Source: DATFRY01 sp963764695 (lineage in GTDB: Bacteria > Myxococcota_A > Polyangia > Haliangiales > Haliangiaceae). From it: DNA of 64,000 bases. Location: the NCBI GenBank assembly GCA_963764695.1, contig CAVXTW010000015.1:372001-436000 (forward strand), read 5' to 3'. A program made the translations under genes and the position numbers. This document shows positions 31,646-41,661 of the stretch, piece after piece. Each line of letters starts with the position of its first letter. The first letter of the stretch is position 1. The notes under the pieces are model-generated. The model made no database searches. It saw only the letters and a list, made by a program, of their open reading frames with translations, and was not told the origin of the DNA.

Positions 31646-32872
31646 TCACATGAAGTTGCGGGTGTGCAGGCTCGACAGCGCCTGCGCCTCGCCGTCGGTG
31701 AAGCCCAGCCGCCGCAGCCGGCGCTGGCGGCCCTCGTCCATGTCGCGCTCGAGCTCGACCACGGCGGCGTGACCGCGCGCGATCGCCTCAGGCTCCCACG
31801 AGCCGGCGCCGATCAGGACGAGCGCGTCGAACACTTCCTCGTTGAGACCGGCGGTGTGGCGCAGAGCGTCGTGGCGGCGCTCGACCGCGGCGGCCAGGCG
31901 CGAGCGCAGGCCCGGCTCCTCGCCGGCGTGGCGGGCGAGGTGCGCCAGGCCGAACGCGACGTGCCGCGCCTCGTCCTGCGCGGCCAGCCGCGCCACCTCG
32001 GCGGTGACCGGGTCGGGCGCGCGGCGATGCAGGAACCACAGCAGCGACAGAAAGCTCCCCTCGCCCAGCACCGACAGCAAGAACGAGGCGAGCGCGAAGT
32101 CCGGCTCGTCGACCAGGGTCTTGAGCGACAGCTGCCCGCCCACCGTCGACAGTCCCAGCTGATCGCGATGGAGGAGCGCACGCCGCGTGAACACCTCGAT
32201 GTGGCGGGCCTCGTCGGCGGTCTGCACGGCGAGCAGCTGCATGACCTCGCGGAAGTGAGGATGCAGCTGGGCCAGAAATCGAGCCGGGACGATCAGCGCG
32301 GCGGTCTCGTTCTCGATCAGATAGGTCATGACCTGGACCACCGCGTCCTCGATCTCGTCGGGCAGATCGCTCGGCGCGGCCCACGGGATCGCGGTGGCCG
32401 GATCCCACTGCGCCGCCGCCGCCTGCTCGTAGAGCCGCGCCGCCTCGTCGGCCCACACGAGCCGCTTGTCTCCGAGCGCGAAGTGGTACTCGGGCGCGCC
32501 GGCTTCCACCGCGGCCCCGCGCGCGGCCAGGCCCCACTGCCGCGGCGGCTGCGACACGACCCCGGCGCCGCCCGATCGCGCGTGGCCGGCGCGCTCCGCC
32601 CCGCGCCACCGACCCGCCTGGTCGGTACGCCGGGTCACGAATCCGGCCAGGTCGCTCACATCTCCACCCGAGCGCTCTGCCGGCTCGAGCTCGTGGCCCT
32701 GGGCGCGGCACCACGCCAGCAAGTGCAGGCCGAGGTGCGCATCGCGACCGCGAACCTCGAGGCGCTCACCAATCGCGACGTCGGCGAGCGCGCGCTTGAG
32801 CAACAGATGACCGCCCCGATCGAGCCCCAGGTCCGCCAGGTCGACCCTGGCGGCCGGCCGGGACGCAGTCAT
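31646..32872 (-). CDS. TusA-like domain fused to ferritin-like (AurF-type) diiron protein
   Basis: The protein has 408 residues. ATG 32872 overlaps the stop of the PhnD-like gene (ATGA). Residues 8-60 follow the TusA fold pattern (VDLADLGLDRGGHLLLKRAL, GERLEVRG, LLAWCRAQGHELE) but lack the catalytic Cys-Pro of sulfur-transfer TusA. After a linker, residues 165-390 form a four-helix diiron domain. Its ligands appear as Glu in IENETAAL (about 189), DEARHIEVF (about 219-226), GEGSF (about 270) and DEARHVAFG (about 300). That is two E plus ExxH pairs as in AurF-type N-oxygenases and ferritin-like proteins. Likely cytoplasmic. A 65-bp piece of this gene is duplicated at 29089. Chemistry (oxygenase, desaturase or iron store) is not determined by sequence. 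Confidence 0.75.
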   Translation of the reverse strand: MTASRPAARVDLADLGLDRGGHLLLKRALADVAIGERLEVRGRDAHLGLHLLAWCRAQGHELEPAERSGGDVSDLAGFVTRRTDQAGRWRGAERAGHARSGGAGVVSQPPRQWGLAARGAAVEAGAPEYHFALGDKRLVWADEAARLYEQAAAAQWDPATAIPWAAPSDLPDEIEDAVVQVMTYLIENETAALIVPARFLAQLHPHFREVMQLLAVQTADEARHIEVFTRRALLHRDQLGLSTVGGQLSLKTLVDEPDFALASFLLSVLGEGSFLSLLWFLHRRAPDPVTAEVARLAAQDEARHVAFGLAHLARHAGEEPGLRSRLAAAVERRHDALRHTAGLNEEVFDALVLIGAGSWEPEAIARGHAAVVELERDMDEGRQRRLRRLGFTDGEAQALSSLHTRNFM

Positions 32873-33738
32873 CAGCCGCCCCGGGTCCCGCCGGCCGTCA
32901 CTCGCTCCAGCCACGGTGCCAGGGTCCCGAAGCGATCGACCGCGCGCTCGAGCTGCGCGTAGCCCTCGACCCGGCCCGGCTTCCACTGCTTGAGTCCCTC
33001 GAGGTCGAAAAGCCTCCGCACCTCCGGCTCGTCGTAGGCCATGTCGAACAGGAGCTCGACGAAGCGGTCGACGAGCCCGCGCGGCGCATCGTCGAGCACC
33101 GTGAAGTTGCAGTGGTCGTAGGGCGGCGTCTGATGGAGGATGCGCGTGGACCCGGCCGGCAGCACGCCCTCGAGGCCAAACAGGAGGTGGTTACCGTCGA
33201 TCATGCACGCGGCCTCCACCTCTCCGCTCACCAGCGCGCGCGCTCCCTCTCGCTCACCACCGATGTGGTCGCCGTGCTTGCCCAGCAGCAGGTCGAAGCG
33301 TCGCACCTCGACGTCGCGATCCGGATCGAGGCCGGCGTCGGCCAGGTGCAGGAGCGGGATGAGGTGGGCCTGCGGTGAGTCTGCCGCGCCGGTCGCGATC
33401 CGCTTGCCCCGCAGATCGGCCAGCGTCTTCACGGTCGAGTCGGCGCGCACCGCGATGACCGACGTCAGGTCGCGATCGGTGTCGCGCATGGCCACGGCAC
33501 GCGCGCGCCGGCCGCGCGCAGCCGCGACCCGCACCGCCTCGATCCACGCCAGCGGCGAGTTCCAGGCGACGTGATATTGACCGGCGAAGTGACCCTCGAC
33601 CTGTCGTTCGTAGTTCGAGTACAGCACGTAGTCGAAGCTCAGGCCGCGCGCCCCGAAGTACTGCGCGAAGCCGTCCCAGATGGTGACCACCTTCGGGTCA
33701 TAGGCCACCGCTCCGAGGAGCAGCGTGTCGCTCGCCAT
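32872..33738 (-). CDS. PhnD-like substrate-binding fold protein without signal peptide
   Basis: The protein has 288 residues from ATG 33738, with GGAGGG just upstream. LLLGAVAYDPKVVTIWDGFAQYF and GQYHVAWNSPLAWIEAVR form the first lobe of PhnD/transferrin-type binding proteins. TDRDLTSVIAVRADSTVKTLADLRGKRIATGAADSPQAHLIPL is the hinge and ligand loop (Ser/Ala-rich). GEVEAACMIDGNHLL follows in the second lobe. It lacks a signal peptide and no ABC permease or ATPase is nearby. It sits between an acyl-CoA-dehydrogenase-fold gene (14-bp gap) and the diiron fusion (4-bp overlap), so it should act with them inside the cell. It may deliver or sense a small oxyanion-like substrate; this is inference. 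Confidence 0.78.
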   Translation of the reverse strand: MASDTLLLGAVAYDPKVVTIWDGFAQYFGARGLSFDYVLYSNYERQVEGHFAGQYHVAWNSPLAWIEAVRVAAARGRRARAVAMRDTDRDLTSVIAVRADSTVKTLADLRGKRIATGAADSPQAHLIPLLHLADAGLDPDRDVEVRRFDLLLGKHGDHIGGEREGARALVSGEVEAACMIDGNHLLFGLEGVLPAGSTRILHQTPPYDHCNFTVLDDAPRGLVDRFVELLFDMAYDEPEVRRLFDLEGLKQWKPGRVEGYAQLERAVDRFGTLAPWLERVTAGGTRGG

Positions 33739-33752
33739 GTCGTCCCTCCGCC

Positions 33753-34886
33753 CTAGAAAACCGGCAGCCCGCAGACCGCCTTGCCGATGAAGTCGTACAG
33801 CTGATCGGTGGTCGGCGCCATCACGTTGGCAGCCCGCGAGTCGCGGAAGATGCGCTCCACGCCGACCTCGCGCCGGAACGCCGCCCCGCCACACACGCGC
33901 ATCGCGGTGTCGAGGACCTGGCCGGCGGTCTCACCGGCAGCCGCCTTGCACTCGAGCACGCGCAGCATCGTGTCCGGCCTGCCGCTCTCCATCGCCGCCG
34001 CGGTGTCGAGCATGAGGCAGCGCGCCATGTCGGTGGCCACGCGCATGCGCGCGATGTACGCGCGCAGGGTCGGCAAATCCGCCAGCGACGAGCCAAGGTG
34101 CTCGAACGTCGTGCCCGACGCGTGCGCGACCGAGCGCTCCACCGCGGCCTCCATCATGCCGACCGAGCAGGCCGATATGAGCAGGTTGAACACCGGCAGC
34201 GCGGCCTCGAGCATGACCCCCAGCCCCTGTCCGTCCTGGCCGAGCATCGCCGACGCGGGCAGGCTCGCACCCTCGGCGGTGACCGGAACCGAGTCGTTGC
34301 CGCGCAGCCCCATGCCGTCGAACGCCGCGCCGGTGCGCAGGCCTTCGGTCTCGCGCGGCACCAGCCAGATCGTGCTCGGCCCCTCGGCGGTCACCGGCCG
34401 GCTCGACCACACGTACGCGGTCGCGTGACTGGCGGAGGTGACCCAGCTCTTGCGCGCCTGGAGACGGACCTTGCCGCCGTCCATCTTCTCGGCGCTCGAA
34501 ACCGGCGCCCAGAACATGCTGCGCGACCCCGCCTCCGAGAAGGCGAGCGTGGAAAGGTGGCGGCCCTCTGCAATGTCGCGGCGGACGTTCTCGGGCCCCA
34601 GCTTCTCGATCACCGCGGCGCCGGCGAAGTGCATCGTGACGACCATCGCAGTCGAGCCGCACTCGCGCGCGATCCGCTCCACCACCAGGGCGGCGACCCG
34701 CGGCGACAGACCCAGCCCGCCGACGTCGCGGCCGGTCAACAGGCCGAGAACACCGGTCTTGCCCAGCGCGGCAACCGCCTCCGCGGGAAAGACAGCATTC
34801 CTGTCCACCGTCGCGGCGCTGGCGGCGACCACCTCGCGCGCGATCCGGTCAACTGTCTCGAGCAGGCTCGCTTCGTCGTTCGACAT
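33753..34886 (-). CDS. Acyl-CoA dehydrogenase-fold flavoprotein with atypical active site
   Basis: The protein has 377 residues from ATG 34886, with GGGAGGA just upstream. The order is standard: N-terminal helices (LGKTGVLGLLTGRDVGGLGL), the beta domain with LAFSEAGSRSMFWAPV (FAD/substrate loop) and SWVTSASHATAYVW, then C-terminal helices with VCGGAAFRREVGVERIFRDSRAANVMAPTTDQL. In medium-chain and related dehydrogenases the catalytic Glu lies in an EGT-type motif at the last position; here it reads APTTD, with no Glu. That resembles flavin monooxygenases and other non-dehydrogenase members of the fold. It is first in the operon with the PhnD-like and diiron genes. Function is open. Confidence 0.8.
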   Translation of the reverse strand: MSNDEASLLETVDRIAREVVAASAATVDRNAVFPAEAVAALGKTGVLGLLTGRDVGGLGLSPRVAALVVERIARECGSTAMVVTMHFAGAAVIEKLGPENVRRDIAEGRHLSTLAFSEAGSRSMFWAPVSSAEKMDGGKVRLQARKSWVTSASHATAYVWSSRPVTAEGPSTIWLVPRETEGLRTGAAFDGMGLRGNDSVPVTAEGASLPASAMLGQDGQGLGVMLEAALPVFNLLISACSVGMMEAAVERSVAHASGTTFEHLGSSLADLPTLRAYIARMRVATDMARCLMLDTAAAMESGRPDTMLRVLECKAAAGETAGQVLDTAMRVCGGAAFRREVGVERIFRDSRAANVMAPTTDQLYDFIGKAVCGLPVF

Positions 34887-35100
34887 TGGTTCCTCCCGGG
34901 GCCCGGGGGAACCGGCTGCGCTCAGCGGCCGAGAGCACCCGCGGGCGATGTGCTCGACCCGACACCGTCGGGCCAGGTACTGGTTCAGCGGCCGACAGAA
35001 CGCAACATGGCGCGCATCATTTGCCAGCCGCTGGACACTGTCAACCGAGTAGACTCGCAGCCACGTAGACTGTTTTCACTCGCCTATCCGGGGGAAGCAC

Positions 35101-37118
35101 ATGAGGAAAGCCACACGCGCCATCCTGCCACTCGTCTGTCTCCTCGCCGCTGCCTGCGGCGACGACAACGGCGGCGACGACGATGGTGACGACGGAGACG
35201 ACGACGGCGGCGTGGAGCGCCGACTGGTCCTGTTTCACACCAACGACGAGCACTCTCACCTCTTCGGCTTCGCGCCGGAGATCGACGACTTCCCGCTGCC
35301 GACCGAGCCCGGCGACGGCACCATCGTGGGCAGCATCGCGCGCCGCGGCGAGCTGCTCGACCAGGAGCGCGCCGCCCTCGACGACGAAGGCATCGACAGC
35401 CTGACGGTGTCGGCCGGCGACCAGACGCAGGGCGCCTTGCCGCAGATCGAGTTCGCGGAGACGTCGCCCGACTTCGCGCTGATGGCAGAGGTCGGCTACG
35501 ACATCATGGCCCCGGGCAATCACGAGTTCGATCTCGGACCCGAGGCGTACGCCGCAGCCATCGAGGCGGTGCCTGACATGCCGCCCATCGTCTCGACCAA
35601 CATCGTCTTCAGCGATGACCCGGGCGACGACACGCTCGAGGCGCTCTACGGCGAGGGTCTGTCGGCCGCGCCGATCACGCCGTATCAGATCCTCGCGACG
35701 TCGAGCGGCATCCGCGTCGGATTCGTCGGCATCATGGGCGTGAACGCCTCGGACGTCGCGCCCAACAAGGTGCCCGTCAACTTCTCCACCGATCTCGAGG
35801 CCGTGTACGCGTCCATCCAGCCGGCCGTGGACGCCCTGCGCGACCAGGACGTCGATCTTGTCGTCGCGCTCTCGCACAGCGGCGTCGACCTCAACACCCC
35901 GGCCAACGGCGAGGATTTCAACATCGCCCAGAACGTCGAAGGCATCGACATCATCGTGAGCGGCCACACGCACACCCGGCTCGACGAGGCCATCATCGCC
36001 GACGGCCCGGACGGCCCGGTCCCGATCGTCCAGACCGGCTCCTACGGCCGCTTCCTCGGCCGCGTCGAGCTCGTCCTCCCCGCCGACGGCGGCCGCGCCA
36101 CCCTGGCCACCTCCGAGCTCCTCTCGATCGACGACACCATCGTCCCGTCCGATGACAGCATCACCTCGCAGCTCGACGCCCTCATCGCCAACCTCGAGGC
36201 CACCGTGCTGCCGGCCCAGATCTCCCGCATCGAGGGCGCGGAGGTCACCGATGATCCCAAGGTGCTCGGCGACCTCTACTACCGCGACATGGGCGCGACA
36301 GAGTTCGACATCATCGGCCAGCGCTCGCGCACCGAGACCAACATGCTCAACCTCTCCAACGACGCCAAGCTGGCCGCGGCGGAGGAGTTCTTCGGTCCCA
36401 CCGACATCGCCATCGAAGCCTCCGGCACCGTGCGCGACGACATTCTGGTCGGCGAGACGGGGGTGCTGAGCTACGCGGACCTGTTCCGCGTCTTCCCGCT
36501 CGGCGAGAACCCGTTCGACGGCGGATCGATCGGATATCCGCTGGTTCGCTTCAAGATCGCATCTGTCGGCCGAGTCAAGGCGGCACTCGAGGTCGGCGTA
36601 TCGATCGGATACGTCGATGACTCGTTCTACCTGAGCGCCAGCGGGTTGTTCGTCGAGTACGACACCAACCTTGATCCGCTGGACACGTCCAACCTCAACA
36701 ACGTCTTCGACGAGTCCAAGGGCCGTATCACGAGGATCGTCCTCGACGTCGACAAGTCGGGCACGCTCGACGAGACCGACATTGCCATCTTCGACCGCGC
36801 GCGGCCAGGTGATGAAGCCTGGAACAGCCGGCTGGGGGCATCAACGACTTCTATTCGGTGGTTACCACGCTCTACATCGGCAGCTTCGCTGATGACAACG
36901 GGATTCCCCTGTACGACGACATGGAGCAGGGGGTCGCTCTCGAAGACACCATCCTGACCCGGGACGACGGCAGCGACGTGAAGGACTACGAGGCGTTCAT
37001 CGGCTACATCCTCACTCTCACCGCCGAGAACAAGGGCTTCCTGCCGACCATCTACGATGAGAGCACCGCAAGGGAGGGCATCCCGCGCCACATGCTGTGC
37101 AAGGTCCGCTCTGCGTGA
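35101..37118 (+). CDS. 5'-nucleotidase/metallophosphatase lipoprotein, one frame break
   Basis: About 672 residues if one base is restored. The signal peptide ends LAAAC (lipobox) and is followed by an Asp/Gly tether. The metallophosphatase domain has LFHTNDEHSH at about 45, SAGDQTQG, GNHEFDLG near 138 and SGHTHTR near 286: the di-metal ligands of UshA-type nucleotidases. The C-terminal nucleotidase domain has NLSNDAKLAAAEEFFGP and YADLFRVFPLGENPF. The frame changes near 36835 in a GGGGG run; adding a G gives GGINDFYSVVTTLYIG and a natural end at 37118. It should hydrolyse nucleotides or similar phosphate esters outside the cell to recover phosphate and nucleosides. It ends close to the convergent Gly-rich gene. 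Confidence 0.85.
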
Positions 37119-38705
37119 AGTACGGCGGCTAGCGAGTCCCGAGGACGCCAGACGTCGGGCTCGGGACTCACGATGCCGGCGGCGGAGAAGTCCTCGGGCA
37201 GCGTGACGTTGATACGGATCCTGCCCACTGCGCCGCCGCCGGCTCCCGCGAACACGAGCGCCGAGGACTCGGGGCGACTCTGCGTCTTCGCCGGGTGACG
37301 GAGGCGCCGACAGGCGCCGCCGCTGCCGCCATCACCGAAGCCCAGCGTCGGGTCCTGGGTGCAGCCCGTGCCGCCCTCGGCGGCCTGGCCGCTCAGTTGC
37401 CCATCCTCTCCGGTCGTTGCATCCGGCGGCTGCCCCCACCGCCATTGGCGGCGATGGCTGTGCCCTCGGAGATGCCACGCGAGGCGCTTCGAGGAGGATT
37501 CCGCCACCCGAGCCGCCGCCGCTGCCGCCCGTCTGGCCCTCACCACCGCGACCGCCAGCATCCAGGAACGCCTGCGAGCTCGAATCCGCGATCGAGATGA
37601 GCGTCCTGACTCACCAGCTGGATGGCGCCGCCCCCGGGCCGCCGATCCTTCGTGCAGTGGTTCGGCGTCGCCCCCTGAGCAGCCTCCGCGAAGCGGCACG
37701 AGGGCCGCACCTCCGATCGCCGATCCGCCTGCGCTGCCCTCTGCCTCAAGGGAGCCGACGGCGCCGTTCCGCCGCTGGCGCCCGCGGTGGCGAAGCCGCC
37801 ACCGCCTGCTCCGCTGATCGCGCCGCTGAACGACCCTCCTTCGGGCCGATTCACGGACACCGCCGGACGTCCCACGCAGCTTCCTTCGTGGTCGCGCCGG
37901 CCTCGACTTTCGCAGATTTCCGCGGAGCAGGATGTCTCCATTGGACACGATCGCCAGAGCGCGTGAACCGGTCGCGGTGGTGTTGGTCAGCGTGAGCGAG
38001 TTGACGGCGAAGACACGGATCGCCACGCCGCCAGCTGGCGCCGAGATCTGGAAGTCGGGCACGTCCACCAGTCATCCCGTCGCCGTTGGTTATCGTCCCG
38101 GAGTCGGTGTTGATGACCGCACCATTCGTCAGCGTGACGTCCGGGGCGTCCGGCGTCATGTCGAGGTAGCCGGCGAGGTCGTTGGACGGCTCGACGTCGA
38201 AGCAGCGGGCGCCGATCTCCTCGCAGCCCAGCGGACAGGTGACGATGTCCTCCACCTTGCCGGCCGCGCTGCACTGGATGAGCTGCTCGCCCGAGCAGAT
38301 GCGGGTCTCGGGCTCGCACGTGCAGGTTTGCTCGGCGGCGTTGCACTCGGAGCCGCACTCGACCGAGACCGTGGCCGTTCCCTGATCGTCGCAGTACACG
38401 GCCGTGTCGCCGTCGGAGCACTCGAGGAACGATCCGGGCTCGCAGGAGAAGCCACCGTCGTCAGAGTCGCCATCGCCGCCATCATCATCGCCGCCGTCGC
38501 CGCCTGGGCCGGCGTCGCCGGCGAACGGGTCGGGGATGCACGTCCGCGCGACGCCCTCGGACGCCGGGTGTTCACCCGCCAGGTCGCAATAGGGCCGCGC
38601 TGGATCGGTGCACCCATCGGGGCCGTCGCAGTAGAGCGGGTCGTAAACTTTGCACGCCGGGGCGGCGCAGACGAGAATCAAAAGAGCACGGCTGGCGACT
38701 CGCAT
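37052..38705 (-). pseudogene. Cys-rich/Gly-rich lipoprotein gene with many frame breaks
   Basis: It starts at ATG 38705 with GGAG upstream; the signal peptide ends AAPAC. The first 220 residues are intact: CxxC-rich modules (CDGPDGCTDP, CSDGDTAVYCDD, CTCEPETRICSGEQLIQC) joined by an Asp/Gly tether, then DAPDVTLTNGAVINTDSGTI, the start of a beta-helix-like region. From about 38070 the frame changes at least five times. Gly-rich pieces (GAISGAGGGGFATAG, GSAGGSAIGG, GGGAIQLVSQDAHLD, GAGGGAVGRIRINV) appear in different frames. This is the usual composition of myxobacterial Gly-rich surface proteins. The breaks sit in GGC/GCC runs, so sequencing indels are likely. The end is uncertain; a TAG in another frame near 37130 fits better than 37052. 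Confidence 0.7.
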
Positions 38706-38846
38706 GGGGCAGATCTCCTTCGCGCATGATATCGGCCCGAGCGGCCGGCTGTTGCACGCGGCCTGTTCAACTCGTTCCGAAAGCGGGGCGACACGCATCT
38801 ACGTCCTCGGCTCGCGTGGTCGCGGGCACGGTCCGGCGAACCTGAG

Positions 38847-39713
38847 ATGCGCGCGCTGCGTCTCTGCCTCCTGCTCGCGATCGCAGTCTCCACCTGCGCC
38901 GGGGCTGCGCCGCTCGAGACCACGACACCCGCTCGCCGGCCGCGCGGCGAGGTCCGGCCGGCCACCGTGAGGATCGCCAGCTGGAACCTCAAGCGGCTCG
39001 GTCACGGCAAGAAGCGATTCGACCTGGTCGCGCGCATGCTGGCGAACCAGGACGTCGCGGTCCTGCAAGAAGTGATGACTCCCGCCGGGGTTCGCCGCCT
39101 GCTCGCGCACCTGCCGGGCTGGAGCGCCGCCATCTCGCCGCGCGCGGTCGGGCGCCGCGGCTATGCCGAGCACTACGCGGTCCTGTACCGGCGCGATCGG
39201 GTCGAGCGGCTGCGCGCGTACACCGTCGACGACCCGGGCGATCGGTTCGCGCGCGAGCCGTACGTGGTCTGCCTGAAGGCGCGGGCGTTCGACTTCTGTG
39301 TCCTCACCATCCACGTCGTGTTCGGCCGCACCGTCGGTCCGCGCGATGCGGAGATCGAGGCGCTCGGGCCGCTGCTCGACCGGCTCATGCGCACATCGCG
39401 CGAGCGCGACTGGATCGTCGCCGGCGACTTCAACCGCCCGGCGCGCGCCGGGTGCTGGTCATCGCTGACCAGTCGCGGCTGGACCATGGCCCGCCGCCCG
39501 ACCCCGACCAGCATCAGCGCGGCCGGCTACCGCAACGACTACGATCACCTGCTGCTCAACCGGCGCTACACGCGCGAGTGGACCGGCGCCGCCGATCGCC
39601 TCGACTTCGTGTCCCGGGTCTGCCGCGGAGACTTTGCCTGGTGCCACGCACAGGTCTCCGACCACGCGCCGATCTACGCGACCTTCTCGACAGCCGGAAC
39701 GGACGACGACTGA
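38847..39713 (+). CDS. Secreted endonuclease/exonuclease/phosphatase family protein
   Basis: The protein has 288 residues from ATG 38847. A signal peptide (LRLCLLLAIAVSTCAGAAP) precedes a DNase I-like fold. RIASWNLKRLGHGKKRFDLVARML holds the first metal-binding Asn. LQEVMTP carries the catalytic Glu, AEHYAVLYRRD follows, IVAGDFNRPA has the Asp/Asn pair, and VSDHAPIYATF provides the final Asp-His. All catalytic residues are present, so it should be active on nucleic acid or phosphodiester substrates in the envelope or outside. It is divergent from the Gly-rich gene and convergent with a small lipoprotein gene. Confidence 0.86.
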   Translation: MRALRLCLLLAIAVSTCAGAAPLETTTPARRPRGEVRPATVRIASWNLKRLGHGKKRFDLVARMLANQDVAVLQEVMTPAGVRRLLAHLPGWSAAISPRAVGRRGYAEHYAVLYRRDRVERLRAYTVDDPGDRFAREPYVVCLKARAFDFCVLTIHVVFGRTVGPRDAEIEALGPLLDRLMRTSRERDWIVAGDFNRPARAGCWSSLTSRGWTMARRPTPTSISAAGYRNDYDHLLLNRRYTREWTGAADRLDFVSRVCRGDFAWCHAQVSDHAPIYATFSTAGTDDD

Positions 39714-40158
39714 CGCCGGAGCCCGGTAAGTTCTCGCTCGAGATCTCGACCCCGAAGCCCCCGCCTCCCAGCGGCCACACGCGAGCGCGGTGCACGTGAT
39801 CCGAGAGCTCGGGCAGGCTGATCACGAACACCCAGCCGCCGGCCAGACACCGGCTCGTCACCTCGACGGTCGAACGGGCCAGGTGGCAGCGGACACGCGC
39901 CTCCACGCCTCCGGAGGGGCAGACAGCATCCCCATCGAAGCCGGCCACGATGCCGGCCGGCCCCTCCACATCTCCGGGAGCCGCGAGCGCTCGCAGGGCC
40001 ACGGACAATGCCCGGCCGCGGTCCGGACAATGCGCCGCCGGCGGCCCGCGGGATGAGCTGCCGCACGCTCCCATTCCCGGCCCGCTGACGACCCAGGCGG
40101 CCATTGCGATCCACGTGCGCCTCAGCACATCCGGAGCCCATCGCAAGGACAGCGCCAT
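39556..40158 (-). CDS. Putative small lipoprotein, 3' end uncertain
   Basis: The frame opens at ATG 40158 (ALSLRWAPDVLRRTWIAMAAW), a signal peptide ending GMGAC. The mature part has CPDRGRALSVAL, CPSGGVEARVRCHLARSTVEVTSRCLAGGWVFVIS and VEISSENLPG. It is plausible as a beta-rich domain with disulfides. From about 39715 the frame runs antisense to the nuclease gene and looks non-native, so the true stop may be lost by an indel. I do not recognise a family. 40159-40448 upstream holds no other gene. Confidence 0.45.
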   Translation of the reverse strand: MALSLRWAPDVLRRTWIAMAAWVVSGPGMGACGSSSRGPPAAHCPDRGRALSVALRALAAPGDVEGPAGIVAGFDGDAVCPSGGVEARVRCHLARSTVEVTSRCLAGGWVFVISLPELSDHVHRARVWPLGGGGFGVEISSENLPGSGVSRRPFRLSRRSRRSARGRRPVRGTRQSLRGRPGTRSRGDRRRRSTRACSAG

Positions 40159-40448
40159 CGCAACCCCGCGGCCACTCGAGCAATGTCCGGCCCGGCGGCC
40201 GGGATCCCGGCCGGACGCGTCCCGATATCCGTCCACATCAGCCCTGGGGCGGGCAGCCCCGATAGGACGCTACTGCCCCCTCCACGCTGCGGAACCGTGA
40301 CCTCACACAACATCGCCAAGCGGCAGGAATCACGCACCGCTCACCTGGTGCGTATGGCCCCCGTTTACTGGTCTATCCGTTGCTAGTTAACAATGCGGCC
40401 CACGCCACGTGCTTCGCTCGGTCCCACGCCGGATCAACGAGGAACCCC

Positions 40449-41648
40449 ATGCCCAGCCACAGTACTCCGCCCGGAGTCGCCGCCCTGTTACACAAGACGG
40501 AGCGGGTCCCGCGAGGCTCCGGGCAGCACCAGCTCCCGCGCGTGCGCCGGCGGGCCCTGCCGCTTCCGGCCGCGCCGGTGCCCATGTGGGCGGCCGAGGA
40601 CGACGAGCCGACCGAGCTGCGCGTCATGGGGCCAAACGGTCCGACGCCCGAGCGCTGGGGGCCTGCCGGCTCGGGCCTGCTGCGGACCGAGCGAGCCATC
40701 GGGCCAGGGTCCATCATCGGCAACTACCGGGTCATCGAGCCCCTGGCCAACGGCGGGATGGGCATCGTCTATCTGGGCGAGCACCTGCACCTCCGGCGCC
40801 AGGTCGCGATCAAGTTCCTGCACGAGCGCCTTCTATGGGATCGCTGGGCGGTCGCGCGCTTCTTCGCCGAGGCGATCGCTGCGTCGCGCGTCTCGCACCC
40901 GGGCACGGTCACCGTGCTCGACTACGGCACGTTCGAGGGCGGCGGCTACCTGGTCATGGAGCTCCTGCGCGGCGAGACCCTGAGCGGGCGCCTGGAGCGC
41001 GAGTGCCGGCTGCCCGTCGCGCGCATCCTCGACTTCGGCATGCAGCTGGCACTCACCCTGACCGCGGCGCACGATGCCGGCGTCATCCATCGCGACCTCA
41101 AGCCTGACAACATCTTCCTGGTCCCGGACGGCACCGGCTACGAGCAGGTCAAGGTGCTCGACTTCGGCGTCGCCAAGCTGACCTCGGACCGCGCGGCCCC
41201 GACCACCCAGCGAGGCGACCTGCTCGGCACGCCGCTCTACATGGCGCCGGAGCAGAGCGTGCACGCCGGCAGCGTCGACCAGCGCTGCGACATCTACTCG
41301 CTCGGCTGCGTGCTCTACCAGCTCGTCACCGGCATGGCGCCGTTCCGCGGCTCCATGTTCGAGATCCTGATCGCGCACCAGAAGGAGCCGCCGCCGTCGC
41401 CGCGCTCCTACGACCCCACCATCCCGCACGCCCTCGACGAGCTCATCCTGCGCATGATGAACAAGTCGCCGGACGGGCGGCCCGGCAGCATGGCCGAGGT
41501 CGTGCGCGTGCTGGGCAGCATCCAGCGCGATCTGGCCGGCGAGGTGACGCGCCGCCCGGCGTACCGCTCCAGCGCGATCTGGCTCGGCCTGTTCTTCGGG
41601 CTCGGCCTGACCATCGCCGGCCTCTCGCACCTGTCTCACTACTGGTGA
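40449..41648 (+). CDS. Ser/Thr protein kinase with C-terminal membrane anchor
   Basis: The protein has 399 residues from ATG 40449, preceded by GAGGAA; longer in-frame starts lack such a site. A Pro/Arg-rich N-terminal region of about 85 residues precedes the kinase domain: LANGGMGIVYLGEH loop near 98, VAIKFLHE lysine, HRDLKPDNIFLV near 213, DFGVAK near 237 and GTPLYMAPEQ. All catalytic residues are present. A single transmembrane span at the very end (IWLGLFFGLGLTIAGL) leaves only a few residues outside, so the kinase is tail-anchored with no sensor domain. No substrate is suggested by neighbours. Confidence 0.9.
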   Translation: MPSHSTPPGVAALLHKTERVPRGSGQHQLPRVRRRALPLPAAPVPMWAAEDDEPTELRVMGPNGPTPERWGPAGSGLLRTERAIGPGSIIGNYRVIEPLANGGMGIVYLGEHLHLRRQVAIKFLHERLLWDRWAVARFFAEAIAASRVSHPGTVTVLDYGTFEGGGYLVMELLRGETLSGRLERECRLPVARILDFGMQLALTLTAAHDAGVIHRDLKPDNIFLVPDGTGYEQVKVLDFGVAKLTSDRAAPTTQRGDLLGTPLYMAPEQSVHAGSVDQRCDIYSLGCVLYQLVTGMAPFRGSMFEILIAHQKEPPPSPRSYDPTIPHALDELILRMMNKSPDGRPGSMAEVVRVLGSIQRDLAGEVTRRPAYRSSAIWLGLFFGLGLTIAGLSHLSHYW

Positions 41649-41661
41649 GCAGGCGCCGCCC

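Noticed and set aside
35030..35100. Sigma-70-type promoter before the nucleotidase gene
   Set aside because: TGGACA and TAGACT boxes exist but at the wrong spacing; not convincing.
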